Below are positions 18,783-28,032 of a DNA stretch of 64,000 nucleotides, piece by piece. The DNA is from Candidatus Kuenenia stuttgartensis (GTDB lineage: Bacteria > Planctomycetota > Planctomycetia > Gemmatales > Gemmataceae): assembly GCA_945897965.1 (NCBI GenBank), contig CAMDHK010000003.1, forward strand, positions 1 to 64,000. The letters run 5' to 3'. Made by a program: the position numbers and the translations under genes. Below the pieces are notes generated by a model that worked only from the letters and a program-made list of their open reading frames with translations, had not been told where the DNA came from and did no database searches. Each line of letters starts with the position of its first letter. Position 1 is the stretch's first letter.

Positions 18783-20123
18783 ATGAAACCATTTAGCCTG
18801 CTATCTCGCCGAACTATCCTTAAAGGATTGGGCATTTCTGTTTCTTTGCCTTGGCTTGAGGCTATGGGGCCAGTTGCCACTTGGGCTAATGCAAGCCCTA
18901 GTCAAAATATTGCCCCTAATCGTATGGCTTTTCTTTATGTGCCAAACGGCAAAAATATGGCTGATTGGACTCCAAAATCTGAAGGCACTGATTTTGATAT
19001 TACCCCAATTCTTCAGCCTCTTGCTAATGTTAAAGACAAACTGTTGGTGTTAAGTGGTCTTACTGCTGACAAAGCAAGGCCTCATGGTGATGGCGGTGGC
19101 GATCATGCTCGTGCTTTAAGCGCTTTCCTTACTGGTGCTCAACCCCGTAAAACTGATGGCACCAATATTCGTTCTGGTATTTCAGTCGATCAAGTAGCCG
19201 CTTCTCGCATTGGTGACAAAGTTAGGCTTCCTTCCATCGAGATTGGTTGCGAGCAGGGGGCCATGGCAGGGAATTGCGATTCTGGTTACAGTTGTGTTTA
19301 TTCATCCACCATGTCTTGGCGTTCGTCCACACAACCTCTTCCCAAAGAGGTTAATCCAAAATTAGTTTTTGAAAGGCTTTTCGCAACTGGCCCTGATGCT
19401 GGTAAAGCAAAACGCGAGGCTCGAAATAAAAGCATTCTTGATTATGTTCGTGATGATTCAAAAAACATTGCTAATCAACTTGGTAAATCAGATATTAGGA
19501 AGCTAGACGAATATTTTACCGCAATTCGTGATATCGAACTTCGTATTGAGCGCTCTGAAAAACTTCCAGCAATTAAACTTCCTAATACTCCTGCGCCTAA
19601 GGGTATCCCTGCAGTTTTCGAAGAACATATCAAACTAATGTGTGATCTTATCGTGCTTGCATTCCAAGCTGATATTACGCGGGTTGCAACTTTTGTTTTG
19701 GCCAATGAAGGCAGTAATAAACCTTATCCTTTTATTAAGGTTCCTGAAGGTCACCACGATTTGTCTCACCATGGTAATGATCAAGTGAAAAAAGAAAAGA
19801 TAAAACAAATCAATCTGTTTCATGTTTCTCAACTTGCATATCTCCTTGAGAAATTGAAGGCCACGAAAGAAGGCGAAGGGAATCTTTTAGATCATTCAAT
19901 GATTGCCTATGGTAGTGGTAATTCTGATGGTAATGCTCACAATCACGATGACCTCCCTATTTTGCTAGCTGGCGGTGGATGTGGCACACTTTCCTCTGGA
20001 AGGCATTTACGTTTCTCCAAGGAAACTCCTCTAAATAACCTTTGGCTTTCCATGCTTAATCGAATGGATATTAATATCGATAGGCTTGGTGATAGCACTG
20101 GCGCTCTTGCAAACCTTAAATAG
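18783..20123 (+). CDS. DUF1552 family exported protein
   Basis: 446 residues with a good ribosome site (GGAGTTTTAG). A twin-arginine signal (SRRTILKGLGISVSLPWLEA) suggests Tat export. DUF1552 blocks include MAFLYVPNGKNMADWTP, LSGLTADKARPHGDGGGDHA and YGSGNSDGNAHNHDDLP. The His/Asp-rich ends of these resemble metal-ligand clusters of the related DUF1501 family. It is paired with the DUF1587-type protein upstream, as in other planctomycetes. Function unproven. Confidence 0.9.
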   Translation: MKPFSLLSRRTILKGLGISVSLPWLEAMGPVATWANASPSQNIAPNRMAFLYVPNGKNMADWTPKSEGTDFDITPILQPLANVKDKLLVLSGLTADKARPHGDGGGDHARALSAFLTGAQPRKTDGTNIRSGISVDQVAASRIGDKVRLPSIEIGCEQGAMAGNCDSGYSCVYSSTMSWRSSTQPLPKEVNPKLVFERLFATGPDAGKAKREARNKSILDYVRDDSKNIANQLGKSDIRKLDEYFTAIRDIELRIERSEKLPAIKLPNTPAPKGIPAVFEEHIKLMCDLIVLAFQADITRVATFVLANEGSNKPYPFIKVPEGHHDLSHHGNDQVKKEKIKQINLFHVSQLAYLLEKLKATKEGEGNLLDHSMIAYGSGNSDGNAHNHDDLPILLAGGGCGTLSSGRHLRFSKETPLNNLWLSMLNRMDINIDRLGDSTGALANLK

Positions 20124-20162
20124 GTTCAGGTTAGCTGTAATAATTCGTATTGATGGGAACTT

Positions 20163-21077
20163 ATGTCAGAAATTGTCGTAGCAGCTTTTTATAAGTTTGC
20201 AAAATTACCTGATTTTAAACAGTTACAGGCGCCTTTTCTTGAGTTTTGCCTCTCCGTAAATATTAATGGTACTATTTTACTTGCTGCAGAAGGAGTGAAT
20301 GGCACTGTTGCTGGTTCTCGAAGTAGTATTGATTCTTTAATTTCATTCCTAAAAGCTGAACCTCGCTTACACGATATTGAACATAAAGAATCTTTTACAA
20401 ACGAACTACCGTTTGATCGCATGAAAGTAAAACTTAAAAAAGAAATAGTCCCCTTGGGCGTTTCTACCGTAGACCCAAATGAATTGGTTGGAACTTATGT
20501 TTCTCCTGAAGAATGGAACGAATTAATCAGCGACCCCGAAGTGGTAATTGTTGACACCCGTAATGATTATGAGGTTGATATTGGTACGTTTAAAGGTGCA
20601 ATAGACCCTAAAACAAAGCGGTTTCGTGATTTCCCTGCATTTGTAAGCGCTACCCTGGATCCTGATAAACATAAAAAGGTGGCCATGTTTTGTACCGGCG
20701 GGATCCGGTGCGAAAAAGCTTCGTCCTTCATGCTGCAACAAGGGTTTAAAGAGGTCTTTCATTTAAAAGGGGGCATTCTTAAATACCTTGAGAAAATACC
20801 CTCAGACAAAAGCCTTTGGGATGGTGAATGTTTTGTTTTTGACCAACGAATTGCAGTAGGTAATGGTTTGATTGTAGGGGATCATGAGCAATGTTATGCT
20901 TGTAGGCATCCTGTCTCGCCCCAAGATCGTGAATCATCAAAATTTCGTTTAGGTGTTTCCTGCCCGTACTGTTTTGATAACCTCCCAGAGAAAACTCGCG
21001 CTCGAGCTATCGAACGCCAAAAACAAAATGTACTTTCAAAAAAACGAAGAGAGCAAACGCCCTGTTCGGATGATTAA
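20163..21077 (+). CDS. trhO: tRNA uridine(34) 5-hydroxylase (rhodanese-fold)
   Basis: 304 residues, the usual length for the YceA/TrhO family. An N-terminal acylphosphatase-like domain ([10 protein letters not shown] through [16 protein letters not shown]) precedes a rhodanese domain. The active loop [11 protein letters not shown] has Cys177 and Cys183. A C-terminal zinc-like segment ([13 protein letters not shown]) follows. The family installs 5-hydroxyuridine at the wobble position of some tRNAs using oxygen. Only 40 bp separate it from the DUF1552 gene, but the functions look unrelated. Confidence 0.9.
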   Translation: MSEIVVAAFYKFAKLPDFKQLQAPFLEFCLSVNINGTILLAAEGVNGTVAGSRSSIDSLISFLKAEPRLHDIEHKESFTNELPFDRMKVKLKKEIVPLGVSTVDPNELVGTYVSPEEWNELISDPEVVIVDTRNDYEVDIGTFKGAIDPKTKRFRDFPAFVSATLDPDKHKKVAMFCTGGIRCEKASSFMLQQGFKEVFHLKGGILKYLEKIPSDKSLWDGECFVFDQRIAVGNGLIVGDHEQCYACRHPVSPQDRESSKFRLGVSCPYCFDNLPEKTRARAIERQKQNVLSKKRREQTPCSDD

Positions 21078-21096
21078 AATAATTCAGTTGGTGGTC

Positions 21097-21843
21097 CTAT
21101 AAATTTCTTTGAAAAAGATCGCTAGCTAGGCTAATGCAAAGTTTCCCTACTGCGGGATCGTATCTCTCGCCTTCGTCTCTTAAAAACGCATGGGCGGCAT
21201 TGAATTCATGCCAAGTAAACCAAACTCCTGCAGTTTCAAGAGCTTTATAAATTGTTTGCCTTCCGTCCAAAGGCACATGAGGGTCTTGCTTTCCAAATAC
21301 CATTAGCATTTCGCCTTTGATTTCCCTTGCCCTTGCAAGCGAATCTGCATGGTCGCCTTTGCCTAGAGTTCCCGAATGAAGGTCGGTAGGATAGAAACAA
21401 GCGGTTGCAAGAATTTGGGGCAATATTGCCGCTCTGTAGGCAAGATGGCCTCCTAGGCAAATCCCAACTGCTCCTAATTTTCCATTACATGCCGGATATG
21501 CTTGCAATGTTTCCACCGTTGCTAGGATATCTGCATCAAATTCAGCCATTGTAATAATTTTTTTAAGTTCATTACCCCTATTTTTGCCTGCTTCATCATA
21601 ACCAAGGACACAGCCTGGAAGTTCGTGGGAGTGATAAACTTCAGGCACTGCAACAATATAACCCATGGATGCAAACTTGAGTGCCAATCGTTTAACTGGA
21701 AGTGTTTGTTGGAATATTTCAGAATAAAGGATTAGACCGGGTCTTTTCCGGACAGGTCTTCCTGGTTCATCAGGAGAATAAAGATATGTTCTCATGAGAC
21801 CGCTGGGTGTTGTTATTTCGATTTTCGAATCTTTTATTATCAT
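21097..21843 (-). CDS. Dienelactone hydrolase family protein
   Basis: 248 residues from the ATG at 21843, chosen because GGAGA precedes it; a TTG start at 21855 would add four. The nucleophile elbow GICLGGH supplies Cys129, with Asp187 in FGKQDPHVP and His218 in NAAHAFLRDEG. This is the Cys-Asp-His triad of dienelactone hydrolases. No leader peptide is visible, so it is probably cytosolic. Neighbouring genes give no aromatic-degradation context, so the physiological substrate is open. Confidence 0.88.
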   Translation of the reverse strand: MIIKDSKIEITTPSGLMRTYLYSPDEPGRPVRKRPGLILYSEIFQQTLPVKRLALKFASMGYIVAVPEVYHSHELPGCVLGYDEAGKNRGNELKKIITMAEFDADILATVETLQAYPACNGKLGAVGICLGGHLAYRAAILPQILATACFYPTDLHSGTLGKGDHADSLARAREIKGEMLMVFGKQDPHVPLDGRQTIYKALETAGVWFTWHEFNAAHAFLRDEGERYDPAVGKLCISLASDLFQRNL

Positions 21844-21976
21844 CTGTTTCTCCAAAGGTTAATTTATCGTAATTGAGTTGAACTATTATCCATAATTTTG
21901 ATTTACCGGTACTATCTTAATTTGCCTTTCAATATTAGCGGGGCAAAAAGCCGTGGAATCAAATCTTTAGGTTGTT

Positions 21977-22393
21977 TTAATCTGAATCTTTAATGTCGTT
22001 GCGTCGGAATGATTTTTTTTCTGAGGTATGTTTTTTGTTTTGCAGTCGTTTACGAATCTGGGAGTTTGGGATTTTAGTAGGCTTACGAGATACTACTGGC
22101 TTAAGAGCGCTTTTTAAAAGTGCGCATAATTTTTGAATCGCATCGGATTTATTCGCAATTTGGGTCCTGTACTTCTGGCTTGTAATAACAATGCAACCCT
22201 CTGAATCTAAAAATTTCTTTACTTCATTATTGTTTGCAATTGTTAAAACTTGATCAGGATACAATGCTTTAGAATCCGAAAGTTTGAAATGCAGCCTAAC
22301 TTTGGTTTCAACTTTGTTAACATTTTGACCGCCTGGTCCGCCCGACCTACTAGTCTCAAAAGTTACCTCAGAAGTGATGATTTCTCTATTAAT
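21977..22393 (-). CDS. arfB: Alternative ribosome-rescue peptidyl-tRNA hydrolase, no normal start codon
   Basis: The frame 22393-21977 encodes the whole ArfB/YaeJ domain: SGGPGGQNVNKVETKVRLHF with the catalytic GGQ, then GCIVITSQKYRTQIANKSDA, and a basic tail with R/K clusters that enters the mRNA channel. The family rescues stalled ribosomes by hydrolysing peptidyl-tRNA. No ATG, GTG or TTG lies between an in-frame TGA (22405-22403) and the GGQ; the first usable codon is ATT at 22393. An ATG at 22406 would join the frame if one A of the four-A run were absent. So it is either an AUU start, a frameshift or a sequence error. Length from ATT is 138, normal for ArfB. Confidence 0.82.
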   Translation of the reverse strand: MNREIITSEVTFETSRSGGPGGQNVNKVETKVRLHFKLSDSKALYPDQVLTIANNNEVKKFLDSEGCIVITSQKYRTQIANKSDAIQKLCALLKSALKPVVSRKPTKIPNSQIRKRLQNKKHTSEKKSFRRNDIKDSD

Positions 22394-22454
22394 GTTTTGC
22401 TCTCATCGATTAAAACAAGTTGATTTCTTTATAAACAATTGAACAATGAACTTA

Positions 22455-22846
22455 TCAGCTTTTTAAATTTAGATCAACATTGCTGCATTCAAAACCTTCA
22501 GCATTCCAAATTTTTGCTTGGTTAATTCCCGCTAAGCGGGCGATCCATCCTTCTGGGATTCTTTCTAACCTAGTATTTTGCCAAGAGGCAGCTTCATTGA
22601 AATAATTACGAGCTAGAGCAACTCTATCTTCTGTGTTCGAAAGTTCGTGTATTAAAGCGGAAAAGTTTTTTGAAGATTTTCAGTTTCAGCCGTTCCCTTA
22701 ATTTCAACTAATCCGATAAACACACCTTTGATCGAGGATGTTGGTAAATCTTCGATGATGCGGATTTTTTTTAGGATTTGTTTGTAAATCAACATTAAAA
22801 CTGAAATGAATATTAGCCCAATTACCAAAATGTAAATATTGTTCAT
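22455..22846 (-). pseudogene. Broken GIDE-LemA gene with internal deletion and frameshift
   Basis: The 5' part (22846-22652) encodes a membrane helix and then IEDLPTSSIKGVFIGLVEIK, the opening of a GIDE-like domain, and stops after ENLQKTFPL. The 3' part in another frame (about 22670 to stop at 22455) encodes FSALIHELSNTEDRVALARN and ERIPEGWIARLAG, resembling the last helices of LemA. Intact planctomycete proteins of this type are far longer, so most of the GIDE domain and the start of LemA are missing. A functional short protein of 64 residues cannot be excluded. Confidence 0.55.
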
Positions 22847-23196
22847 CAGAAGTTATGCCCAAGCATTTAAAATTTTCAACTAATCAGAATTGTTGATAAT
22901 AACTTAGCAGTTTCGATATTTGCAAAATAATTGGCTAATTTTTGATTAGTGTAGTACAGAAAATCTTGCCTAATGACTTTTAAAATAGCAGATTTGATGT
23001 TGTTTTAGATCCAGCAATTTAGATTTAAGTGTTGAGATTTATGATAATTTGAGAACAGTAATTATCATCTACTGATCGAATTAAGCATTATTATCGAATT
23101 TAAGATAAAAGTTTGAAAACAAGCGAAGAGAGGAGGTTTGATCACCAACAATATGTAGCTAAACCAACCGAATAGTTTAGTAATTATTAAATAAAA
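22847..23196. other. Gene-poor AT-rich spacer
   Basis: 350 bp between the LemA remnant and tRNA-Ala. No ORF with a ribosome site, no rRNA and no clear repeat was seen. GAGGAGGTTTGATCACC (near 23130) loosely resembles the complement of a 16S 3' end, but without flanking rRNA helices it is probably chance. Confidence 0.5.
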
Positions 23197-23269
23197 TGGA
23201 GGCTAACGGAGTCGAACCGATAACATCCGCCTTGCAAAGGCGGCGCTCTCCCAATTGAGCTAAGCCCCC
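23197..23269 (-). tRNA. tRNA-Ala (anticodon TGC)
   Basis: The reverse complement folds as a 73-nt cloverleaf. GGGGGCT pairs with AGCCTCC (one G-T). The D arm is GCTC...GAGC. The anticodon stem CCGCC/GGCGG encloses TTTGCAA with anticodon TGC. The T loop is TTCGACT, and its stem has one T-T mismatch. The CCA end is not encoded. It follows tRNA-Ile on the same strand with no rRNA on either side. Confidence 0.93.
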
Positions 23270-23348
23270 AGTATGTAATGATTTAAGTTTAAAGAATTCG
23301 AACTTATCTTACAAGTTCAATTTCTTAAATTTAAACCAAAACATTTAT

Positions 23349-23422
23349 TGGGCGTACTTGGATTTGAACCAAGGACCTCAGCTTTATCAGAGCTGCGCTC
23401 TAGCCAACTGAGCTATACGCCC
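23349..23422 (-). tRNA. tRNA-Ile (anticodon GAT)
   Basis: 74-nt cloverleaf on the reverse strand. GGGCGTA pairs with TACGCCC. The anticodon stem CAGCT/AGCTG encloses CTGATAA with anticodon GAT. The T loop is TTCAAAT. No CCA is encoded. It lies 79 bp upstream of tRNA-Ala, the order found inside rRNA operons, but no 16S or 23S gene adjoins it here. Confidence 0.94.
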
Positions 23423-23642
23423 TCGCATTTTTAACATTTTAGACACCAAGGCCTTAGTGTCAATTGGCGTTGGCAAACATTAATGAGATAGTTGTCAAAA
23501 ATCGCCCTTATTTTTGAAACGATCCTCAAAATCATTTACCTAGTATTTCCAGCATCTTCTGCATTAAATACTATGTTTAGACCCCAACTTCTTCTAACAT
23601 ATAAAAATACTATCGGTTTTACTCTGATTAATGGGGATTTTC

Positions 23643-25712
23643 ATGGCAGTGGACCTATATTCAGCATGTCCTTGTGGCAGTGGCAAAAAATTCAAATGGT
23701 GCTGTTCCTCGGTTTGGGGACCAATTGAAAAGGCATATGAATCCTTTTCTAAAGGGCAGGTGGAAAGCGCTATCGCCCAAATGAAGACCCTTCAAACCAC
23801 TAATTCTGATAATCCAGAAGTTTTTGGTAGGCTTGCTGAGTTGCTATTGCTAAGCGGGCAACCTACACAAGCTGAGGCTGAACTCGAAAAAGCCTTTAAA
23901 ATAAATTCCAATTATCCCTTCGGCTACTACCTTCGAGCAGGCCTTCGAATTGATGAAGGAGAATGGGAAGGCGCTTTAATTCTTTTGCGCAAGGCTGCTA
24001 TTTATTATCATATTGATTCCAAGGACGACCTTGCGCGCGTTTACAATCTTATTTTCCGTTGCGAAATGAATCGAAATAAACCACTGGCGGCTAAAGTTGC
24101 TTTGCAGATAGCGGCAAGGCATGCTCCCGCAAACACCCAACTTAAGGAAATGCTCGTTAATTTAAGTGGGCCACAGTCACGCCTGCCTAAGATTATTCGT
24201 AATGATATTGCTTTTATTCCAACTGAAAAAACAGTTGATAATCCCTCTTTTGTTGAGTCGGAAGATATTCGCCTTGGAAGTCTTCCCGATATTTTCAAAA
24301 AGAAGATTGAGGAAAACCCAGCGGATAATGGTGCAAAATTCAACCTTGCTGTTGCATTTGCCTGGCTTGGCATGAATAAAGAAAGTTCCCACGCTTTAGA
24401 TGATTTTATCAAGAAGGAAAAGAATGACACTTTGTATCGCAAGGCGGGGGTCTTGCAGGAAGTCCTAAAATTTGCAATCGGCATGGATGAAGAAAGTGAC
24501 TATATAAATTATCATATTGGAATACCTTTATCGAACCCTGAACCGGTTTCCAAATGGCTTTCTGAATTACAAAATACCCGCAGAATTCTTCCTCTCCATC
24601 AAGACAAAGAAAATGGCACCATTACTTTCTTCTTGTTGGAAGAAAGTGCTTCAGGATTGATAACAACTGGGGTCCCTACTAAGGAATTTTCTAAGGTGAT
24701 TGGCTACCTTGCCATTTATCCGCAAACCATGGTTGCATGGGGCTATGACTCGAAAAAAATCGAGAACTTAAAGCATGAGTTTATTACTAAGCTTCAGATC
24801 CCAATTAATCAGATTGTTTCTACTACGAATACAGCGGATTTTGGAAGCGTTTTGCTTCCTGCAGCCATTGTTCCTTTGGCGGCAAAAGATCAAGAGCAGG
24901 CTAAGAAAATGGCTTCTGGTCAGATGGAAAAATATTTTGAAGAATCGTGGATTAATCAGCCTCGTAAATCACTGTTGGGAAATACGCCCGTTGATGCAAG
25001 TGTTCACCCTGTATTAGCCAAAAAGCTTGCAGGAATTATCGACTTTTACGAAGAAATCCTCGAAACGCAAGATTCCAGTTTGTATGACTTTAACCGGCTG
25101 AGGCATAAGCTTTTGTTGGGCGAAAATTTGGCGCAACTTGCGGATTTGGCATCCAAGCCAGTTAAAAACATGAATGCTGCGGAACTTGCCAGTGTTGATT
25201 CTGAGGATATGAATCTTGAGCAATTGGAAGAAGCATATCGAGCAGCGATTGCATTGGATGCGCAGGAAGTTGCTTATAAATTTGCAAAGCTTATGCCTGC
25301 CAAGGGGTTGGTGCCTGGGCATGGCCTGTTTGTTTCCATTATTAAATATCTTGCTGAAAAAGAAATTGATAACGGCAACAAGCCTGCGATGGTCGAATTA
25401 TTAAATACGGCGATTGCTAAGTTGAAGTCAGAGAATCTTCCAGAGCAAACTGCTGAACTGCAAATTGCAAAAATGAAAAATTTTGCAAAAGTGAATGATA
25501 TTTTTCAGGTCATCAAGGTTGTAGATGAAATTCTTGCAAAGCATCTAGACAATGACAAGTTGTTGGTAGCTGCAGCAGAAACAATGATCAAATTGAATCA
25601 AAAATCGGAGGCAAAGAAAGTCTGCGAAGCTGGATTAAAATTTGCCAAGGCAAAAAATAAGGGTGATCTTATTGAGTTTTTTAGCGACATGTTAAAATCT
25701 GCAAGCAAGTAA
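23643..25712 (+). CDS. SEC-C motif protein with TPR-like repeats
   Basis: 689 residues from the ATG at 23643; an ATG 12 bp upstream is the alternative. The N-terminus has a zinc-binding SEC-C motif, CPCGSGKKFKWCC. TPR-like helical repeats follow (QMKTLQTTNSDNPEVFGRLA, LEKAFKINSNYPFGYYLRAG and more). The middle, with conserved aromatic patches, is not assigned. Helical repeats return at the C-terminus. No signal peptide is present. SEC-C motifs occur in SecA and many cytosolic proteins of unknown role, so a scaffold or chaperone-type function is a guess. Confidence 0.8.
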   Translation: MAVDLYSACPCGSGKKFKWCCSSVWGPIEKAYESFSKGQVESAIAQMKTLQTTNSDNPEVFGRLAELLLLSGQPTQAEAELEKAFKINSNYPFGYYLRAGLRIDEGEWEGALILLRKAAIYYHIDSKDDLARVYNLIFRCEMNRNKPLAAKVALQIAARHAPANTQLKEMLVNLSGPQSRLPKIIRNDIAFIPTEKTVDNPSFVESEDIRLGSLPDIFKKKIEENPADNGAKFNLAVAFAWLGMNKESSHALDDFIKKEKNDTLYRKAGVLQEVLKFAIGMDEESDYINYHIGIPLSNPEPVSKWLSELQNTRRILPLHQDKENGTITFFLLEESASGLITTGVPTKEFSKVIGYLAIYPQTMVAWGYDSKKIENLKHEFITKLQIPINQIVSTTNTADFGSVLLPAAIVPLAAKDQEQAKKMASGQMEKYFEESWINQPRKSLLGNTPVDASVHPVLAKKLAGIIDFYEEILETQDSSLYDFNRLRHKLLLGENLAQLADLASKPVKNMNAAELASVDSEDMNLEQLEEAYRAAIALDAQEVAYKFAKLMPAKGLVPGHGLFVSIIKYLAEKEIDNGNKPAMVELLNTAIAKLKSENLPEQTAELQIAKMKNFAKVNDIFQVIKVVDEILAKHLDNDKLLVAAAETMIKLNQKSEAKKVCEAGLKFAKAKNKGDLIEFFSDMLKSASK

Positions 25713-25790
25713 GTTTTTAATTTAAGGTATCTTGATGTAAATGTTTTGTTTTGTGAGTGCATTATTTGCACAGCAGAATGAAACAAGAAC

Positions 25791-28016
25791 ATGGATTTTT
25801 ATCAGAGTGCCAAAATGAATATCATTGCTACCGATAGTAAAACTGGATCTGAGTTTGATGATCCAAAATTGTATTTGAATCGAGAATTAAGCTGGCTTGA
25901 ATTTAATCGAAGGGTGCTTGAAGAAGGGAAAGATTCTTCGGTTCCTTTGTTGGAAAGATTAAAGTTTCTTGCTATTTTTGAATCAAATCTAGATGAGTTT
26001 TTCATGGTAAGGGTAGGGGGATTGCAACAAAAGTTTCAGGCTGGTGTTGCAATGGGTTCTGGTGCAGATAAGACTCCAGTTAAAATCCAATTAGAAAAGA
26101 TTTGTGCCAATGTTAGCCAGATGACGACCGAAGCTTACGATTGTCTGCACAATGATATTTATCCCGCTCTTGAAAAAGAGGGGATTATTTTCATTAAACA
26201 GGCGGACTTTAATGAAACAGATAAAGCTCATATTGCAGAAATCTTCAACCGAGAGATTTTTCCTGTTTTGACTCCTTTGGCTATTGATCCTGTTCATCCT
26301 TTTCCGCACCTACTCAACAAATCGCTGAATCTTGTTGTGCAATTGCAAAGGCCACGAGGTGGCGAAACCTTGATGGCTGTTGTTCAAGTGCCTGCAGTAT
26401 TGCAAAGATATGTGCCTTTACCCATTCAAGGGCGGCCGAGTTGCAAGCATGTTTTTACAACTCTCGAAACTATCATTCGTACTCATCTTCCAGATTTATT
26501 TCCAGGGATGATTATTGACCACGCAACTGCATTTAGAGTTACCCGCAATAGTGATTTTGAAATCGAAGATGATGATGTTGAAGATTTGCTAAAAACCATC
26601 GAAGAAGAGATTCGTAAGCGAAGAAGGGGGATGGCGGTTCGCTTGCAAATAGAGTCATCTGCAACCATTGATGTTGAGAATTTTCTTGTTAAAGCGTTGG
26701 GATTAGATGGGATGGATGTTTATCGAACCAAAGGATTTTTGGATTTGACCGGCTTATTTCAAGTCCATGGCTTACCTGGCTTCCCGCACCTTCATGATTC
26801 TCAATTTGTATCCCAACTTTCACCTGATTTTGTGAAATTCAGCAGCCCTTGGTCTGCGATTCGTGCCAAAGACATTCTCGCCCATCATCCGTACGAGACT
26901 TTTGGCCATACCATGGATTTTATTGAAGCCGCAGCAAACGATGATAAAGTACTTGCGATTAAACTTACCCTGTATAGAACGAGCAGCGATTCTCCAATCG
27001 TGCGCTCTCTTCAAAGGGCCGCAGACAATGGCAAAGCTGTTACCGCAGTGATCGAGATTAAGGCAAGGCTGGATGAAGAGCGAAATATATTGTGGGCCAG
27101 AGAACTTGAAAAATCAGGTGTTCATGTTGTCTTTGGTTTTGTTGGATTAAAAACCCATTGTAAAGCAGCTTTGGTGGTTAGAAGGGAAGATGATGGACTA
27201 AGACGGTATGTTCATCTTTCCACCGGCAACTATAATCCTCAAACAGCTAGAATGTACACCGATTTAGGTTATTTCACCTGCAACAATGATTTTTGTGAAG
27301 ATGTGTCGGCTTTATTTAATTATCTAACGGGTTATTGTGAGTTGCCAAAGTGGAAGAAATTGATTGTTGCGCCTAGTAGGCTTCAAGATTTTATGCTGGA
27401 AAAAATTGCATTAGAAGCATCCGTTGCTCAACAAGGTAAGCCTGCCAAAATTATAGCTAAAATTAATGGCTTGTTAGAGCCCGCGATAGTAAAGGCATTA
27501 TACAGGGCAAGCAATGCAGGGGTAAAAATAGACATAATTTGCAGAGGAATTTGTAATCTTAGGCCCGGGTTGCCTGGGGTTAGTGAAAATATACGTGTTA
27601 TTTCTATTGTGGATCGGTTTCTCGAACACAGTCGAATTTATTATTTCGAAAATGGTGGGAACCCTCAGGTTTACATTGGTTCTGCGGACTGGATGGACAG
27701 AAATCTTAGCCGAAGGGTTGAAGTTGTTTTTCCAATTGAGCCTCTTGATGTAAAATCTCGAATCATTTCTGAGATTTTAAGTATTTCTCTTAATGATAAT
27801 ACCAAAGCTAGGGAATTACAGTCTGATGGTTCTTACAAAAAAATTGCCCCAAAAGGGAATACTCCTAGAATCCGGAGTCAGGAAAAATATCTTGAGTTGG
27901 CAACAAGTAATGCTCAAAAAGTTTCAGTTGAATTGCAATCTGAAATTGCAAATGACCAAAAAAGCGAGAAACAACCTGTAATTATCAAATCAAGAAGAAT
28001 AAAAAAGAACACTTAG
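25791..28016 (+). CDS. ppk1: Polyphosphate kinase 1
   Basis: 741 residues, a usual PPK1 length. It makes polyphosphate from ATP reversibly. The N domain begins YLNRELSWLEFNRRVLEE; the head domain and two PLD-like catalytic domains follow. His456 (in KTHCKAAL) and His613 (in RFLEHSRIYYF) are 157 residues apart, exactly as the catalytic His435 and His592 of the E. coli enzyme. HLSTGNYNPQTARMYTD is also conserved. The start may be the second ATG at 25815. The C-terminal 60 residues are polar and variable. The next gene starts 16 bp downstream. Confidence 0.95.
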   Translation: MDFYQSAKMNIIATDSKTGSEFDDPKLYLNRELSWLEFNRRVLEEGKDSSVPLLERLKFLAIFESNLDEFFMVRVGGLQQKFQAGVAMGSGADKTPVKIQLEKICANVSQMTTEAYDCLHNDIYPALEKEGIIFIKQADFNETDKAHIAEIFNREIFPVLTPLAIDPVHPFPHLLNKSLNLVVQLQRPRGGETLMAVVQVPAVLQRYVPLPIQGRPSCKHVFTTLETIIRTHLPDLFPGMIIDHATAFRVTRNSDFEIEDDDVEDLLKTIEEEIRKRRRGMAVRLQIESSATIDVENFLVKALGLDGMDVYRTKGFLDLTGLFQVHGLPGFPHLHDSQFVSQLSPDFVKFSSPWSAIRAKDILAHHPYETFGHTMDFIEAAANDDKVLAIKLTLYRTSSDSPIVRSLQRAADNGKAVTAVIEIKARLDEERNILWARELEKSGVHVVFGFVGLKTHCKAALVVRREDDGLRRYVHLSTGNYNPQTARMYTDLGYFTCNNDFCEDVSALFNYLTGYCELPKWKKLIVAPSRLQDFMLEKIALEASVAQQGKPAKIIAKINGLLEPAIVKALYRASNAGVKIDIICRGICNLRPGLPGVSENIRVISIVDRFLEHSRIYYFENGGNPQVYIGSADWMDRNLSRRVEVVFPIEPLDVKSRIISEILSISLNDNTKARELQSDGSYKKIAPKGNTPRIRSQEKYLELATSNAQKVSVELQSEIANDQKSEKQPVIIKSRRIKKNT

Positions 28017-28032
28017 ATTAAAGGTGATACGC

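Noticed and set aside
23120-23160. GAGGAGGTTTGATCACC resembling the complement of a 16S rRNA 3' end near the orphan tRNAs
   Set aside because: No helix 45 or other 16S sequence adjoins it, it lies on the wrong side of the tRNAs for operon order, and the match is gapped.
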